Shown piece after piece: positions 17,030 through 26,562 of a DNA stretch of 64,000 nt. Source of the DNA: Dehalococcoidia bacterium. GTDB lineage: Bacteria > Chloroflexota > Dehalococcoidia > Lucifugimonadales > Lucifugimonadaceae. The notes under the pieces were generated by a model. It searched no databases and was not told the DNA's origin. It saw only the letters and a list, made by a program, of their open reading frames with translations. The position numbers were made by a program, and so were the translations under genes. Location: assembly GCA_012959765.1 (NCBI GenBank), contig DUCO01000010.1, positions 1 through 64,000 of the forward strand. Direction: 5' to 3'. Positions within the stretch are counted from its first letter, which is position 1, and every line of letters starts with the position of its first letter.

Positions 17030-18169
17030 CTAGAGAAATCCGGGTGATCCATCGCTGTAGGTAGCAAAACCACGATCCCAGTGAGCCGGCGGGTTGGCAG
17101 CTATCACTTCGTGATTGAGCGTCATTCCAAGGCCCGGCTGAGTTGGTAGTTCGAAGTATCCGTTCACCGGCACCCATGTTTCGTTGATGAATTCGGACTT
17201 TTTCTTCTTGTGATCGCCGTGCCACTCGAGAATTGCGAAGTTATTGATTGACGCGGAGTGATGAACACCAGCAGCAGTCGAGAGCAAACCGAGCGGGTTG
17301 TGAGGCGCCACGGTCACGTAGTGGGCCTCGGCTACTGCGGCGATCTTTTTGGCTTCGAGAAGTCCGCCACAGCACAACATGTCGGGCTGAATAATGTCGA
17401 CCGCATCTGCGTTTAGCAGTTCGGTGTAGCGGTGGAGACCGTAAAGATTCTCCCCGGTTGCCAGTGCAACTCTGAACTCACGCCTGAGTTCGGCTGCAGA
17501 GTCGATGAACTCGGCTCGTGATGGCTCTTCGATGAACATGAGCCGGTAGGGCGTGATCACCCTGGCAAGTTCGAGAGATAGCGTCGTTTCACGAATCGCA
17601 ACATGAACATCTACTGCGAGATCAGGACTATCGCCGATTGCATCACGAATAGCAACCATTCGTTCATCGGCCTCTCGTAGGGCCTGGCGCCACGGAATTT
17701 CGCGCCAGTTCGAAGGCAGTGGACTGGTTTTGAACGCTGAATAGCCTTCGTCCATTAGTTGCACAGCGTGCTCGCCGACTTTGGCAGGAGAATCACCGTA
17801 AATCCCGTGATAAACCCGGACTCGATCTCTAGTCTTGCCGCCGAGAAGGCTGTAAACAGGCAATCCAGCCGCCTTACCCGCAATGTCCCACAGAGCGAGA
17901 TCGATACCTGATATGGCCGACCATGCGACTTGCCCAAGTGGGAATCTCAACGTGTTCTTCGCTCGTCTGATCAGCCATTCGATACGACCGGGATCCTGAC
18001 CGATGAACCAGGATTTCATCTCGTCAATCATCGAAATGACACTGGTATCGGGCCCTATCGAATACGCCTCGCCAGTGCCAGTGATGCCTTCATCGGTTTC
18101 GATTTCGAGAAAAATGTTGTTTCGTTGGCCATCGTTCGCATGGAATGTCTTGATATCGGTGATTTTCAT
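17030..18169 (-). CDS. Enolase-superfamily acid-sugar dehydratase-like enzyme
   Basis: The upstream member of a tandem pair of MR-subgroup enzymes, 379 residues. The full active-site complement is visible: K147 (FKTSP), D187 and H189 (VDVH), E214/E215 (IEEP), E240 (TGEN), D263 (QPDM) and H290 (APHNP). It shares long stretches of pattern with the neighbour (SPL-x-NWR-x3-W, for example), so the pair arose by duplication. A probable role is dehydration of an aldonate to a 2-keto-3-deoxy acid in the cytoplasm. No aldolase or kinase adjoins it, so the product would feed enzymes encoded elsewhere, such as those at 4.7-6.5 kb. The gene is divergent from the NfeD-like gene. Confidence 0.9.
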   Translation of the reverse strand: MKITDIKTFHANDGQRNNIFLEIETDEGITGTGEAYSIGPDTSVISMIDEMKSWFIGQDPGRIEWLIRRAKNTLRFPLGQVAWSAISGIDLALWDIAGKAAGLPVYSLLGGKTRDRVRVYHGIYGDSPAKVGEHAVQLMDEGYSAFKTSPLPSNWREIPWRQALREADERMVAIRDAIGDSPDLAVDVHVAIRETTLSLELARVITPYRLMFIEEPSRAEFIDSAAELRREFRVALATGENLYGLHRYTELLNADAVDIIQPDMLCCGGLLEAKKIAAVAEAHYVTVAPHNPLGLLSTAAGVHHSASINNFAILEWHGDHKKKKSEFINETWVPVNGYFELPTQPGLGMTLNHEVIAANPPAHWDRGFATYSDGSPGFL

Positions 18170-18331
18170 ATGGGATCCATAATCTGGCCTGAATTTAAGG
18201 TTCGTAGTTGAGCATTTGGGGAGTTCAAAGCGGTCAACTGAGAGTAATCTCAGCGGTATTCTGACAGGTTTGCCAGTACGGTCAACTTTTCTTCAAGGTC
18301 TTCCGATAAGATGCGCTCACGGAGTTGAACT

Positions 18332-19756
18332 GTGCCCAATCTGCCGAAAAACAACGTTTTGAAGGCTGTTCGAGTGCTGATCGCAGTGCTGGTGATTCTG
18401 GCTGGACTTTGGGGAATGTCGTCCTCATACGATCGCCAGGCCATCGCCCAGACCACCGAAGCTACCGGTTCAGACGTGGTTTTGATTCGTCTCGACGGCG
18501 CGATCGACGCAGTATCAGCAAAGTTCATCGTCAGAGGTCTGGACATTGCGATTGAGCAAGAAGCGGAACTTGTTGTTCTGATGCTCGATACTCCCGGCGG
18601 TCTTTTGGACGCCACCAGAGGCATCGTTGAGACGATTCTGCTATCCGATGTGCCATTTGCTGTCTACGTCGCTCCTGAGGGCGCTCAGGCGGCCAGCGCA
18701 GGGACTTTTGTTGGCGCGGCGGCTGACATATTGGTCATGGCGCCCGCGACAAACATCGGCGCGGCGTCGGTTGTGAGTGGTGACGGTAGTGATTTACCCG
18801 AGACGTTGAGCAAAAAGGCGTCTCAGGACGCTGCGGCGTTCATTCGCAGCATTGCAGAGCGGCGCGATCGAAATATTTCTGCTCTCGAAGACACGGTGCT
18901 GCTGGCTACGGCTTATTCGGCTACTGAGGCCGTTGATCTGGGTATCGCCGATCTTATGGCGGTTGACTATGCATCTCTACTGCAGCAACTTGACGGTTAC
19001 GTTGTTGAACCTGGTGATGCAACTACGACGTTGGATCTTGCTGATGTCACCACAACGACAGTTGATTTCAGTTTGTCGGAGCAGTTGCTGGCGTTCATCT
19101 CGAACCCGAACATCGCGTTCCTTCTCGTTTCGCTCGGTGGACTCGGCGTGATCGTTGAGCTGTGGCACCCGGGACTCTGGGTTCCGGGAACTCTGGGTGT
19201 GTTGTTCCTGGTTTTGGGTTGGGCCGGTATTGGACAAATGCCGTTCTCATGGGCAGGTGTTGCGTTGATCGCGCTTGCATTGTTGTTGTTCTATATGGAA
19301 TCGACTGCAGTGGGAATCGGCTATTTTGGTATTGCAGGTACTATCAGCCTGATTCTGGGTGGGGTATTTTTGGTTGGATTTTTCCAAAACCCGGCGATAC
19401 CTGGCGATTCGCCAACGGTGAGTCGCTGGCTGATCGGTATCCTCGCGGTCGCAACAGGCACTTTTGTGTTGTGGTTTGCTAGTGAGGTTCGTAAATCCAG
19501 ATATATTTCGCTCTACCAGGGTTCGATGACTTCTATCAATCTGGTTGGTGCTGCTGGCGTAGTGTCCACCGTTTTATCGCCTTCTGGAGAGGTATTGGTG
19601 AATGGCGAGTATTGGAGCGGAGAGTTAGAGAGTGGACCTGCGGATTCAGCCGCAGTAGGAACTGATGTTGAAGTGATATCGGTTGACGGGATTCATCTGA
19701 AAGTGAAATCTGTGGAGTCCGATTCAAGTGTGAGTGACGTATCGAATAGCGAATAA
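18332..19756 (+). CDS. NfeD-family membrane serine protease (ClpP-class)
   Basis: A membrane protein of the NfeD1b type, 474 residues. A signal/anchor at about residues 12-30 is followed by a ClpP-like serine protease domain (about 48-215) with DTPGG, the nucleophile S122 in ASAGTF and the general base K162 in SKKASQD. A group of hydrophobic helices spans about residues 255-385, and a C-terminal NfeD OB-fold domain follows (GAAGVVSTVLSPSGEVLVNG). NfeD proteins pair with SPFH/stomatin proteins and are thought to cleave them or act in membrane microdomain quality control. The next gene encodes such a partner. GTG 18332 has GGAG at a good distance. Confidence 0.92.
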   Translation: MPNLPKNNVLKAVRVLIAVLVILAGLWGMSSSYDRQAIAQTTEATGSDVVLIRLDGAIDAVSAKFIVRGLDIAIEQEAELVVLMLDTPGGLLDATRGIVETILLSDVPFAVYVAPEGAQAASAGTFVGAAADILVMAPATNIGAASVVSGDGSDLPETLSKKASQDAAAFIRSIAERRDRNISALEDTVLLATAYSATEAVDLGIADLMAVDYASLLQQLDGYVVEPGDATTTLDLADVTTTTVDFSLSEQLLAFISNPNIAFLLVSLGGLGVIVELWHPGLWVPGTLGVLFLVLGWAGIGQMPFSWAGVALIALALLLFYMESTAVGIGYFGIAGTISLILGGVFLVGFFQNPAIPGDSPTVSRWLIGILAVATGTFVLWFASEVRKSRYISLYQGSMTSINLVGAAGVVSTVLSPSGEVLVNGEYWSGELESGPADSAAVGTDVEVISVDGIHLKVKSVESDSSVSDVSNSE

Positions 19757-19800
19757 AAAATATCGGGATCGGCACTTTTTGGGTCCCACGGGAGGCTTTG

Positions 19801-20643
19801 ATGGCTTTTATCAACTTCGTTCGAGACTACGAACGGATTGCGCGTTTTAGATTGGGTAGATTCGAAGGAATGATGGGCCCGGGGGTCGTCTTATCGATTC
19901 CGATCCTTCACCAGATCCGAAAGATTGACACTCGTTTGACTGTTCTTGATATTCCTCGTCAGACGAACATCACCAAAGACAATGCTCCACTTGATGTCGA
20001 CTTCCTCGTTTACTTGAGAGTGAACATGGAAGATGCCCAAAAGGCCATTCTTGAAGTTGAGGATTACACCTCAGCTGTGGTTGGACTGGCGACTACGACT
20101 CTCCGAGCGGTGATCGGTGATATTGATCTTGATGATGTTCTATCTCAGCGAGATCGAATCAACACACTCATCCGTGATCGGTTGGATTCGGAAACTGAAC
20201 GGTGGGGCATCAAGGTCACGAACGTAGAAATTCGTGAGATTGATCCGCCACGAGACATTCAGGAAGCAATGAACCGACAGATGTCGGCGGAACGTGTTCG
20301 TCGTGCTGTTGTTCTTGAAGCGTCCGGTACCAAAGAAGCCGCGATTACGATTGCTGAGGGTGAGAAACAGTCAGCCATTCTTACGGCCGAAGGTGCCAGG
20401 ACTGCTGAAATCCTGAAGGCCGAGGGTGATCAGCAAGCAGCAGTACTGCGAGCAACTGGTTACGCCGAGGCTTTGCAGAAGATTCAGGACACTGCCCAGG
20501 GTATAGGCACTAATGCCATGACCCTCCAGTACGTGGAAGCTCTGAAAGAAATTGGTGACGGCGAATCGACGAAGATTGTGCTTCCGCTTGAGCTGACGAA
20601 AATGCTTGGAAACATTGGCGGAATGGTCAGCAGCGACGACTAG
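19801..20643 (+). CDS. SPFH/Band 7 (stomatin/slipin-like) membrane protein
   Basis: A stomatin/prohibitin-type scaffold of 280 residues. The N-terminus carries a weak hydrophobic stretch (MMGPGVVLSIPILHQI). The Band 7 domain follows (IDTRLTVLDIP, VDFLVYLRV, LRAVIGDIDLDDVLSQRD), then an Ala/Glu-rich helical coiled coil (EASGTKEAAITIAEGEK and similar) and a short C-terminal oligomerisation segment. It would form ring-like assemblies at the cytoplasmic face of the membrane. It is 44 bases downstream of the NfeD protease gene, the usual two-gene arrangement. ATG 19801 is preferred over the preceding TTG, with GGGAGG just upstream. Confidence 0.93.
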   Translation: MAFINFVRDYERIARFRLGRFEGMMGPGVVLSIPILHQIRKIDTRLTVLDIPRQTNITKDNAPLDVDFLVYLRVNMEDAQKAILEVEDYTSAVVGLATTTLRAVIGDIDLDDVLSQRDRINTLIRDRLDSETERWGIKVTNVEIREIDPPRDIQEAMNRQMSAERVRRAVVLEASGTKEAAITIAEGEKQSAILTAEGARTAEILKAEGDQQAAVLRATGYAEALQKIQDTAQGIGTNAMTLQYVEALKEIGDGESTKIVLPLELTKMLGNIGGMVSSDD

Positions 20644-20718
20644 TTTTCGGGCGTGATATTGCGGTCAAAATATCGGCGTGAAAATCGTTGTCTTTTACCC
20701 GCTAAATCGACCAATATT

Positions 20719-20756
20719 TAGCCCGGTGTGGAGCAGTCTGCACCGGGCTATCTTGT
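20719..20756 (+). terminator. Probable terminator after the NfeD-SPFH pair
   Basis: A 10-bp stem (20719-20728 with 20741-20750) with a 12-base loop. The T run that follows is short, so termination may be partial. Confidence 0.55.
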
Positions 20757-21626
20757 GCCCGAATTACCGTCGAAATCCTGGTTGGTTTCGAAAATTCCTA
20801 AAATATTGAGATCTTTTTGAGCCGAGTTCAAATCGTCAAATCTTACACCCAGATTACATGCAATATACAACGTCAAAGACTCTGTGTGTATGTGCTGGAA
20901 CTCGCTGAAGAATTACGCCGGGAATAGAGGTTTTAGTTCAATGAAATTGCGCGGCAACTGACAGGTTCTCTCCGGCGCAAATATTCGCACCCGTAAATAT
21001 GCGCTGGTGGAGCGTTCACTTCGGTCATTTTCGTGCGTACAGCCTGGTCGATCGATTGGGCTGGCAATGGTTTGGCATATTGGTCCAGATCGTCTCTACA
21101 ACTGACTGCGAACTGGACAGAGCTGATGCATTCGGCAGTGCAGTTCGATCTAATCTTCATTAGATGTGCAGCCCTCGCGATTTCATGCGGAGCCTCACTC
21201 GATCATGAATTAAGCTGCCTAACTGCACAAAACTCCCTCTACGGCCGCTCTGTAGAAGGTACGGACGCAAAAAATCGCCGTAGAACGGATCCAAGTTGCG
21301 CTGGAGCCGTATTCAACACCTCGAATAAACCTAATTGCGGCGAATTTTCGGTCTGTCGGCAATATAAAGACCGTCCTTGCCCACACGTATCCGGGTACCA
21401 GCAGGCAAACGACACCTTTACGCCATGGAAACGCTTGCGCTGCAGCGGTAATGCAGCGCATATTGGAGCGCAATGGGTATGTATGCAGCGTAATAAATAG
21501 CAAAACGCTGGTGTGTGAGAATGGGTGTGGTGGAAGTGCCACGCCGAAACCGTTCGAAATGATCTCTGGTGTCGAAATTGTTGGCCAATGGCCTCTCTGG
21601 CGATCCCCGTGAACAATTCAGGAATT
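20757..21626. other. Long stretch without a recognisable gene
   Basis: About 870 bases. Open frames exist on both strands, but their composition does not look coding and none resembles a known protein. I see no tRNA, RNase P, tmRNA or SRP RNA signature. A perfect 9-bp hairpin occurs at 21436-21460 and a GC-rich imperfect hairpin at about 20945-20980. It may hold a decayed gene, a long leader or an unknown structured RNA. Confidence 0.5.
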
Positions 21627-21641
21627 ATGAGGAACGAACGA

Positions 21642-22496
21642 ATGGCAAAACTAGGTGATTACGAGTTCCCGGAAATCGGCCTCGTTGAGAGCATCGAATT
21701 AGGCCAAAAAATCGCGCGCGAATTCGCCGGTGAAGTTTCACGTCAGGGACTTGCCCGTTCACTGGGGATGTCCGAGCGTGGTGGAGCGTTTTCGGCACGC
21801 CTCGGAGCATTGCGTATGTGGGGCGTTGCAGGAGGGCGAAGTCGAGTCAGGGTCACTCGTGACGGTCTAAGAGCCGTTACGCCGCTCTCAGCTAAGGAGA
21901 GCGAGGGCGCACGTGTGGCGCTCGCACGTAACGTTTTGCTGTTTGTCGACATGTCGACTCGGCTCGGAGACGATCCTTACGAGTCTGACCGTCTCGCAGT
22001 TCTTCTCGAGGAGCTTTCTGGAGCTGACAGAACGGAAGTTGCTCGTCGTCTTGCGTTGATCGACCGTATTTTTAGCGAAGCGCGATCGTTTTTACCGAAG
22101 CCTGATCCAGTTCAAGCCTCGACTTCTGGCCCAGGTTCTGTACGCCAACGCGTGACACAGTCTTCGTCACAGTTCGAATTTTCGGCCGATCCGGTCCAGC
22201 AACCAGTCGCACAGGCACCACAGCAGTTCGAATCACCTGAATATGACCAGACTGAAGCACCGCAAGTAGGTTCGGTTCAATTCGAGACTTCTTCTGCGGT
22301 ACTAGTTGGCGACAGAATCGAGTTAGTGCTGCCAGATGGAAAGCTTTCTCTGCCTGAGACGCTTGCCAATCTCGATGCCGCGTTGACAGTTTTATGGGCG
22401 CGGCGACAACTGATTGCGGCAATCGACGCCGCTGAAGGGCGTGCAACACCTGCGCCGCCGAGAGATTTCACTAAACCTGCGTCCAGAAGCCAATAA
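21642..22496 (+). CDS. Unknown protein with N-terminal winged-helix-like domain
   Basis: I do not recognise this protein of about 284 residues. The first 75 residues look like a winged helix-turn-helix domain: helices ESIELGQKIAREF and GLARSLGMS, then SARLGALRMWG and a wing-like RSRVRVTRDG. A helical segment follows to about residue 155. Next is a low-complexity Pro/Gln/Ser linker with three copies of QFE (QFEFS, QFESP, QFETS), and then a short C-terminal helical part (LVLPDGKLSLPETLANLD and an Ala-rich helix). It could be a transcription factor or a nucleoid-associated protein. ATG 21642 has AGGAACGA upstream; ATG 21627, with AGGAA upstream, is an alternative. No neighbour suggests a pathway. 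Confidence 0.7.
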   Translation: MAKLGDYEFPEIGLVESIELGQKIAREFAGEVSRQGLARSLGMSERGGAFSARLGALRMWGVAGGRSRVRVTRDGLRAVTPLSAKESEGARVALARNVLLFVDMSTRLGDDPYESDRLAVLLEELSGADRTEVARRLALIDRIFSEARSFLPKPDPVQASTSGPGSVRQRVTQSSSQFEFSADPVQQPVAQAPQQFESPEYDQTEAPQVGSVQFETSSAVLVGDRIELVLPDGKLSLPETLANLDAALTVLWARRQLIAAIDAAEGRATPAPPRDFTKPASRSQ

Positions 22497-22526
22497 ACAA
22501 GCTGGCCTGGTTCACCAGAGGGCCTT

Positions 22527-23492
22527 CTACGGCTTCAGCAGCACCTTCTGCACCCCTGCGCCCGGCTCGGCTGCCGCCTCGTACGCATCCTGCGCTTCGT
22601 CGAGCGGGATAACGTGCGATACATGTGGAGTCAGATCAAGCCGACGGATCTGCAGGTCTGTGACGATCTTTGCTACATCGGTGTTTGATGGCCAGCTGGC
22701 AGAAGCGATTGTCACTCCGTCGGGCAGCTTGATCCCAGCTTCGATAACCCTCGATGCACCGTACGGTTCCGAGAAAATTATGGATCCACCTGGTTTGATG
22801 AGATCGGTGACGGTGGTAAATCCCGGATATTCGGTGATTGAACCCACTATTACTACGTCGGCAGCATGTTTTGATCCAATCTCCGAACTGGCGAGAGCGT
22901 TCGAAGTAAAGCTCGAGGCAAGGGTTCGTCGTGCGAGATGGTCTTCAACTGCGATCAATTGGTCACCCTTTCCGGCGTTTTTCAAGGCTGTAAGGGCTGT
23001 CATGCCGATTGGGTCGCAGCCAACAACTGCGTAGGTGCCTTCTGGCGCCTCTGAGAGTGCCAGCGCAGCTACGTTTACTCCAAGGCCGGTGGTTCCGCCG
23101 GCTATCACGGCTCGTTCTTCACTAGATGCTGCGATTTTGGCGAGCATTTGATCGGCATTAGGCACACGGACGTACTCGGCGTGACCACCGGGCAGAGTGT
23201 TGGATCCGAACAGATCACTCCCGCCACTCTCGTTCGCGTAATGCACTGTGTTTGCAACCAGATCGTCAAGATCGGCAGTTGAAACTTCCTCACCAACCTC
23301 AACTATGAGTCCGGCGAATTCACCACCTGGTACTACCGCTTCAGCGCCGACGCTCAGATATCGCTCGATGTCCCATGGGCCAATCGCTGCCGTGGTGACA
23401 AGAACGATTGCATCGCCTGGATCACGAAGGGCAGGGCGGGGAACATCGATGATTTCGACGCGACGGTAACCGGGAAACGAAACTGCTTGCAT
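22527..23492 (-). CDS. Zinc-independent MDR-family oxidoreductase (quinone reductase-like)
   Basis: A medium-chain dehydrogenase/reductase of 321 residues with a GroES-like N-terminal domain and a Rossmann domain. The catalytic zinc ligands of true alcohol dehydrogenases are absent: IGPWDIE stands where CGSD is expected, and there is no structural-zinc cysteine cluster. The nucleotide region (AGGTTGLGVNVAALAL and AVVGCDPIG) supports NAD(P)H binding. Members of this type reduce quinones, enones or similar carbonyls. It is adjacent to and in the same direction as uvrC (6 bases downstream), so it may be read through from it. The substrate is unknown. Confidence 0.85.
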   Translation of the reverse strand: MQAVSFPGYRRVEIIDVPRPALRDPGDAIVLVTTAAIGPWDIERYLSVGAEAVVPGGEFAGLIVEVGEEVSTADLDDLVANTVHYANESGGSDLFGSNTLPGGHAEYVRVPNADQMLAKIAASSEERAVIAGGTTGLGVNVAALALSEAPEGTYAVVGCDPIGMTALTALKNAGKGDQLIAVEDHLARRTLASSFTSNALASSEIGSKHAADVVIVGSITEYPGFTTVTDLIKPGGSIIFSEPYGASRVIEAGIKLPDGVTIASASWPSNTDVAKIVTDLQIRRLDLTPHVSHVIPLDEAQDAYEAAAEPGAGVQKVLLKP

Positions 23493-23498
23493 GAGTGG

Positions 23499-25340
23499 CT
23501 AGAGATGCTCTTTGATTTGGGTGGCAACTTTTTTGGTCATGCCGGGGGCAGCTGCAATCTGTTCTTCAGACGCTTCTCTGATCCCCTTGACCGATCCGAA
23601 AGTTCGGATCAGCATCTTCCGACGTTTTGGGCCAATGCCGGGCACGAGATCGAGTGCCGATTTCACCGATGCTTTGCCTCTTAGATTGCGATGGAACGTG
23701 ACTGCGAAACGGTGAGCTTCGTCTCGTGCACGCTGCAGTAAGAACAGTGCCTGGGAATTTCGAGGCATGATCACGGGCTCAGCCGCATCGGGAAGGAATA
23801 TCTCTTCTTCTCGTTTTGCGATCGACGCCAGTTGTATATCGGGAAGACCAAGGAAGAGCATGGCTTCGACAGCCGATGAAAGTTGGCCTTTTCCGCCATC
23901 GATAAGCACGAGATCGGGCGATGCCGAGAAACTGGTGTTTTCTTCTCCGCCTTCTCGGGCGTTCTTCAGTCTTTTGAAACGACGGGTCAGCACCTCTTTC
24001 ATCGAAGCGAAATCATCGTTTCCCGTGTGGGTTTTGATCTTGAATCGGCGATAGTCAGATGAAAGGGGCTTTCCGTCCTGGAACACCGACATGCTGGCTA
24101 CTGTGTTCGTGCCCTGAATGTGCGATATGTCGTAGCACTCGATTCGTTGCGGCAGGGTTGGGAGATTCAGTTCTTCCTGCAGCTCCGACATGGCCTGTTC
24201 CATTCGGGTCGTATCGGAAATCCACTTCAACTTGAGCTGTTCGAGGCCCTGTACAGCATTTTCACTGACCATTTGTACGAGCTTACGTTTGGCGCCACGT
24301 TGCGGAATTGCAATTTCTACCGGGCCATCGCGGCGCGATTCGAGCCACTCGCCTATCACCCCGGTGCGATTGATCTCTTCAGGCAAAAGGATTCTTCTCG
24401 GCACATGTGATGCCGACGTGTAGAACTGCTCGATGAATCTTGCGAGTATTTCTTCTCCTGTCTCATCTCGTGTTCCACTCATCGTGAAGTGATCTCGCCC
24501 GATCAAATTTCCCTGACGTACGAAGAATATTTCGACCCACGCCTCTTCCCCCCCGTAGGCGGCGCCAATTACATCGAGGTTTTCACGACCCAGTCCGACG
24601 ACTTTCTGGCCTTCATACACACGTTCGATCGCCTTGAGCCGGTCGCGAAGAGCACCAGCTCGTTCGAATTCAAGAGTGTCTGACGCTTCGAGCATGGCTG
24701 ATTCGAGTTCGGAAACGACATCTTCGGTGTTCCCTTCGAGGAACATCAACACCTGTTCGATCACCTTCGAATAGTCGAGTTTCGAGGCGTATCCCGTGCA
24801 GGGAGCGACACAGCGTTTGATGTGGAACTCCAGACATGGTCGTTCGTCAGTTCCGGTAATGGCTTTTGTGCAAGATCGGTACGGGAACAGGCGCTTCAGG
24901 AGATCGAGCGTCTTTCGAACGCTTCCGGCCGATGCGAACGGTCCAAAATATCGGGCACCGTCGTTGGTCGTTCTACGAGTGACGTATACACGAGGGAACT
25001 CTTCGGCGAGATCGACCTTGATGTACGGGTACGTCTTGTCATCTTTGAGTCTGACGTTGTACTTGGGTTTGTGTTTCTTGATCAGCGAGTTTTCAAGAAG
25101 GAGCGCCTCTTGCTCCGACTCGGTGACAATAAATTCAAAATCATCGATTCGTGCAACGAGTTCGAAAGTTTTTGCGTCGAGGTTCTTCTTCGAGCCGAAG
25201 TACGACCTTAGTCGATTTCGAAGCGAGGCTGATTTGCCGACGTAGAGAACTTTTCCTTCGGAGTCGCGATGAATGTACACCCCTGGCTTCAGGGGAACTG
25301 CTGCGAGTCGTGTCGAAAATGTTCGTGTGGTAGCAGGCAA
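23499..25340 (-). CDS. uvrC: Excinuclease ABC subunit C
   Basis: UvrC makes both incisions in nucleotide excision repair, working with UvrA and UvrB. All domains are visible in the 613 residues: the GIY-YIG nuclease at the N-terminus (GVYIHRD, VLYVGKS), a UVR UvrB-binding helix pair (about 205-240), the RNase H-like second nuclease (ECYDISHIQG, LVLIDGGKGQL) and the terminal tandem helix-hairpin-helix (LVPGIGPKRRK, APGMTKKVA). The cysteine-rich patch between the GIY-YIG and UVR regions is present (CTKAITGTDERPC, CVAPC). TTG 25340 is the only suitable start near the family N-terminus. Neighbours do not include other excision genes. Confidence 0.97.
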   Translation of the reverse strand: MPATTRTFSTRLAAVPLKPGVYIHRDSEGKVLYVGKSASLRNRLRSYFGSKKNLDAKTFELVARIDDFEFIVTESEQEALLLENSLIKKHKPKYNVRLKDDKTYPYIKVDLAEEFPRVYVTRRTTNDGARYFGPFASAGSVRKTLDLLKRLFPYRSCTKAITGTDERPCLEFHIKRCVAPCTGYASKLDYSKVIEQVLMFLEGNTEDVVSELESAMLEASDTLEFERAGALRDRLKAIERVYEGQKVVGLGRENLDVIGAAYGGEEAWVEIFFVRQGNLIGRDHFTMSGTRDETGEEILARFIEQFYTSASHVPRRILLPEEINRTGVIGEWLESRRDGPVEIAIPQRGAKRKLVQMVSENAVQGLEQLKLKWISDTTRMEQAMSELQEELNLPTLPQRIECYDISHIQGTNTVASMSVFQDGKPLSSDYRRFKIKTHTGNDDFASMKEVLTRRFKRLKNAREGGEENTSFSASPDLVLIDGGKGQLSSAVEAMLFLGLPDIQLASIAKREEEIFLPDAAEPVIMPRNSQALFLLQRARDEAHRFAVTFHRNLRGKASVKSALDLVPGIGPKRRKMLIRTFGSVKGIREASEEQIAAAPGMTKKVATQIKEHL

Positions 25341-25449
25341 TTGAAAAACGGACCATTCGAATCTGTAAAAACCCGAACGGCCAAGTTAAAGCACTCTATT
25401 TATTGTCCAGGCTGTCCGTTCCACACTAGAATGGACATGTTTGCCGGGA

Positions 25450-25746
25450 CTAAAGAGCGAAAGTTAGAACCACGAGCACGACAGCGATGGCACCAGAAAG
25501 AATACCCATCTTTTTGATTTCGCCTGTAAGTGACCGTGTGTAGATCTCAGACCTTGCACTGGCTCGTGTGGTTGTCCGTTGAACTCGTGCACGAACTCGG
25601 GGTGCAGACGAAACTGCGGTAGATGTTTCCGCGTCCTGTTCAATGTCACTGTCGTCGTCCTGCGGCGTTTCCGACTGAACAAATACGTTCGATGTGCTAG
25701 TGCGGCGGTTCTTGCGAGTTCCAGATTTTCTAGTGTTCTTTGGCAT
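25450..25746 (-). CDS. Small tail-anchored membrane protein, unknown
   Basis: I do not recognise this 98-residue protein. Residues 1-20 are very basic (KNTRKSGTRKNRR), residues 25-40 acidic (QDDDSDIEQDAE), then a Arg/Thr-rich segment follows, and the last about 20 residues are one hydrophobic helix (ILSGAIAVVLVVLTFAL) ending the protein. This suggests a tail-anchored protein with its charged part in the cytoplasm, where it might bind nucleic acid. It is 37 bases downstream of the cytidylate kinase-like gene and in the same direction. Low complexity makes the call uncertain, but the clear terminal membrane helix supports a real gene. Confidence 0.6.
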   Translation of the reverse strand: MPKNTRKSGTRKNRRTSTSNVFVQSETPQDDDSDIEQDAETSTAVSSAPRVRARVQRTTTRASARSEIYTRSLTGEIKKMGILSGAIAVVLVVLTFAL

Positions 25747-25783
25747 TACGTTATTTTGGGTGCGGGATGCTTTTTCAGATAGC

Positions 25784-26542
25784 TTATTCAGATGTTATTT
25801 CGGTCTGAGCGAACGCCGATTCCGCCCATCTCAAACCTTTTTCAGACATGACCTTTGCGGCGTCAACAGTTACCTGAGCGGCGTACTCAAGGGAAACGTC
25901 TGAAGTGTTCCACATGAAATGATACAAGAGGGGATCGATAGGGCTCGAATCAAATGCGCTATCGAAGTACCGATGTTGCGCCAGATCAGTGTGTTCGATC
26001 AGCGATTCTGCTTCTTCGGGAGTTTCTAGACGCATTTGCTGCTGTACGCGCGTGACTCGATGTTCCATTTTTGCGACGACGCCAACGCGCAGAACGGTCG
26101 GGTTGTCGTGCAATATCGCCCCGCCACCTCGGCCGAGAAGCACGACGTCGCCAATTTCAGCGAGATCGTTGATCACTTCGGCAGCTGTGTCGATGAAATG
26201 TTGCTCGTCTACTTCTTCAGCACTGGTGTGAGGCGGCTCTTCCATTTCGCTGTAGGGGCGAGCCAGCAACTGTTCGATACCGGGACCAAAGTAGGGATCA
26301 CCGCCCATGCCGGCTACGGCCGATCGGTGAAGCATTCGTTGAATGGCCTGAGCAAATCTATTTGCTAACGAAGGTACTCGGCTTTCCTGATCGGCAAGTG
26401 CGGTAACCGTTGCGCCAACTCGTTTGGCGATATCGGCCAACATGAGGCGGTCTACGAAGTCGAGGTCCAGTTCTTTTGCGACCATTCGCCCAAGATCAGG
26501 ACCGCCGGCTCCAAGTCGTCCTTCGATGGTAATGACAGTCAA
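25784..26542 (-). CDS. Cytidylate kinase-like family protein
   Basis: A P-loop protein of 252 residues resembling the cytidylate kinase-like (Cytidylate_kin2) family. The opening strand and loop read ITIEGRLGAGGPDLGRMVA, where a standard Walker A would end in GKS/T; the family often has G-x-GG-x-x-IA instead. The DFVDRLML and LLGRGGGAIL segments and the RVTRVQQQM helix with ARG-rich lid fit the family. The substrate is unproven; members are often found beside unrelated genes. It lies between xerC/D-like and a small membrane protein, all on the minus strand, so a short operon is likely. Confidence 0.8.
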   Translation of the reverse strand: MTVITIEGRLGAGGPDLGRMVAKELDLDFVDRLMLADIAKRVGATVTALADQESRVPSLANRFAQAIQRMLHRSAVAGMGGDPYFGPGIEQLLARPYSEMEEPPHTSAEEVDEQHFIDTAAEVINDLAEIGDVVLLGRGGGAILHDNPTVLRVGVVAKMEHRVTRVQQQMRLETPEEAESLIEHTDLAQHRYFDSAFDSSPIDPLLYHFMWNTSDVSLEYAAQVTVDAAKVMSEKGLRWAESAFAQTEITSE

Positions 26543-26562
26543 TGTTCCCTCCGATAACCAGA

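Noticed and set aside
21033-21500. 155-codon plus-strand open frame in the long gap
   Set aside because: Composition is rich in Cys, Trp and Ser with no domain pattern and no ribosome site; overlapping frames on the other strand are equally long.
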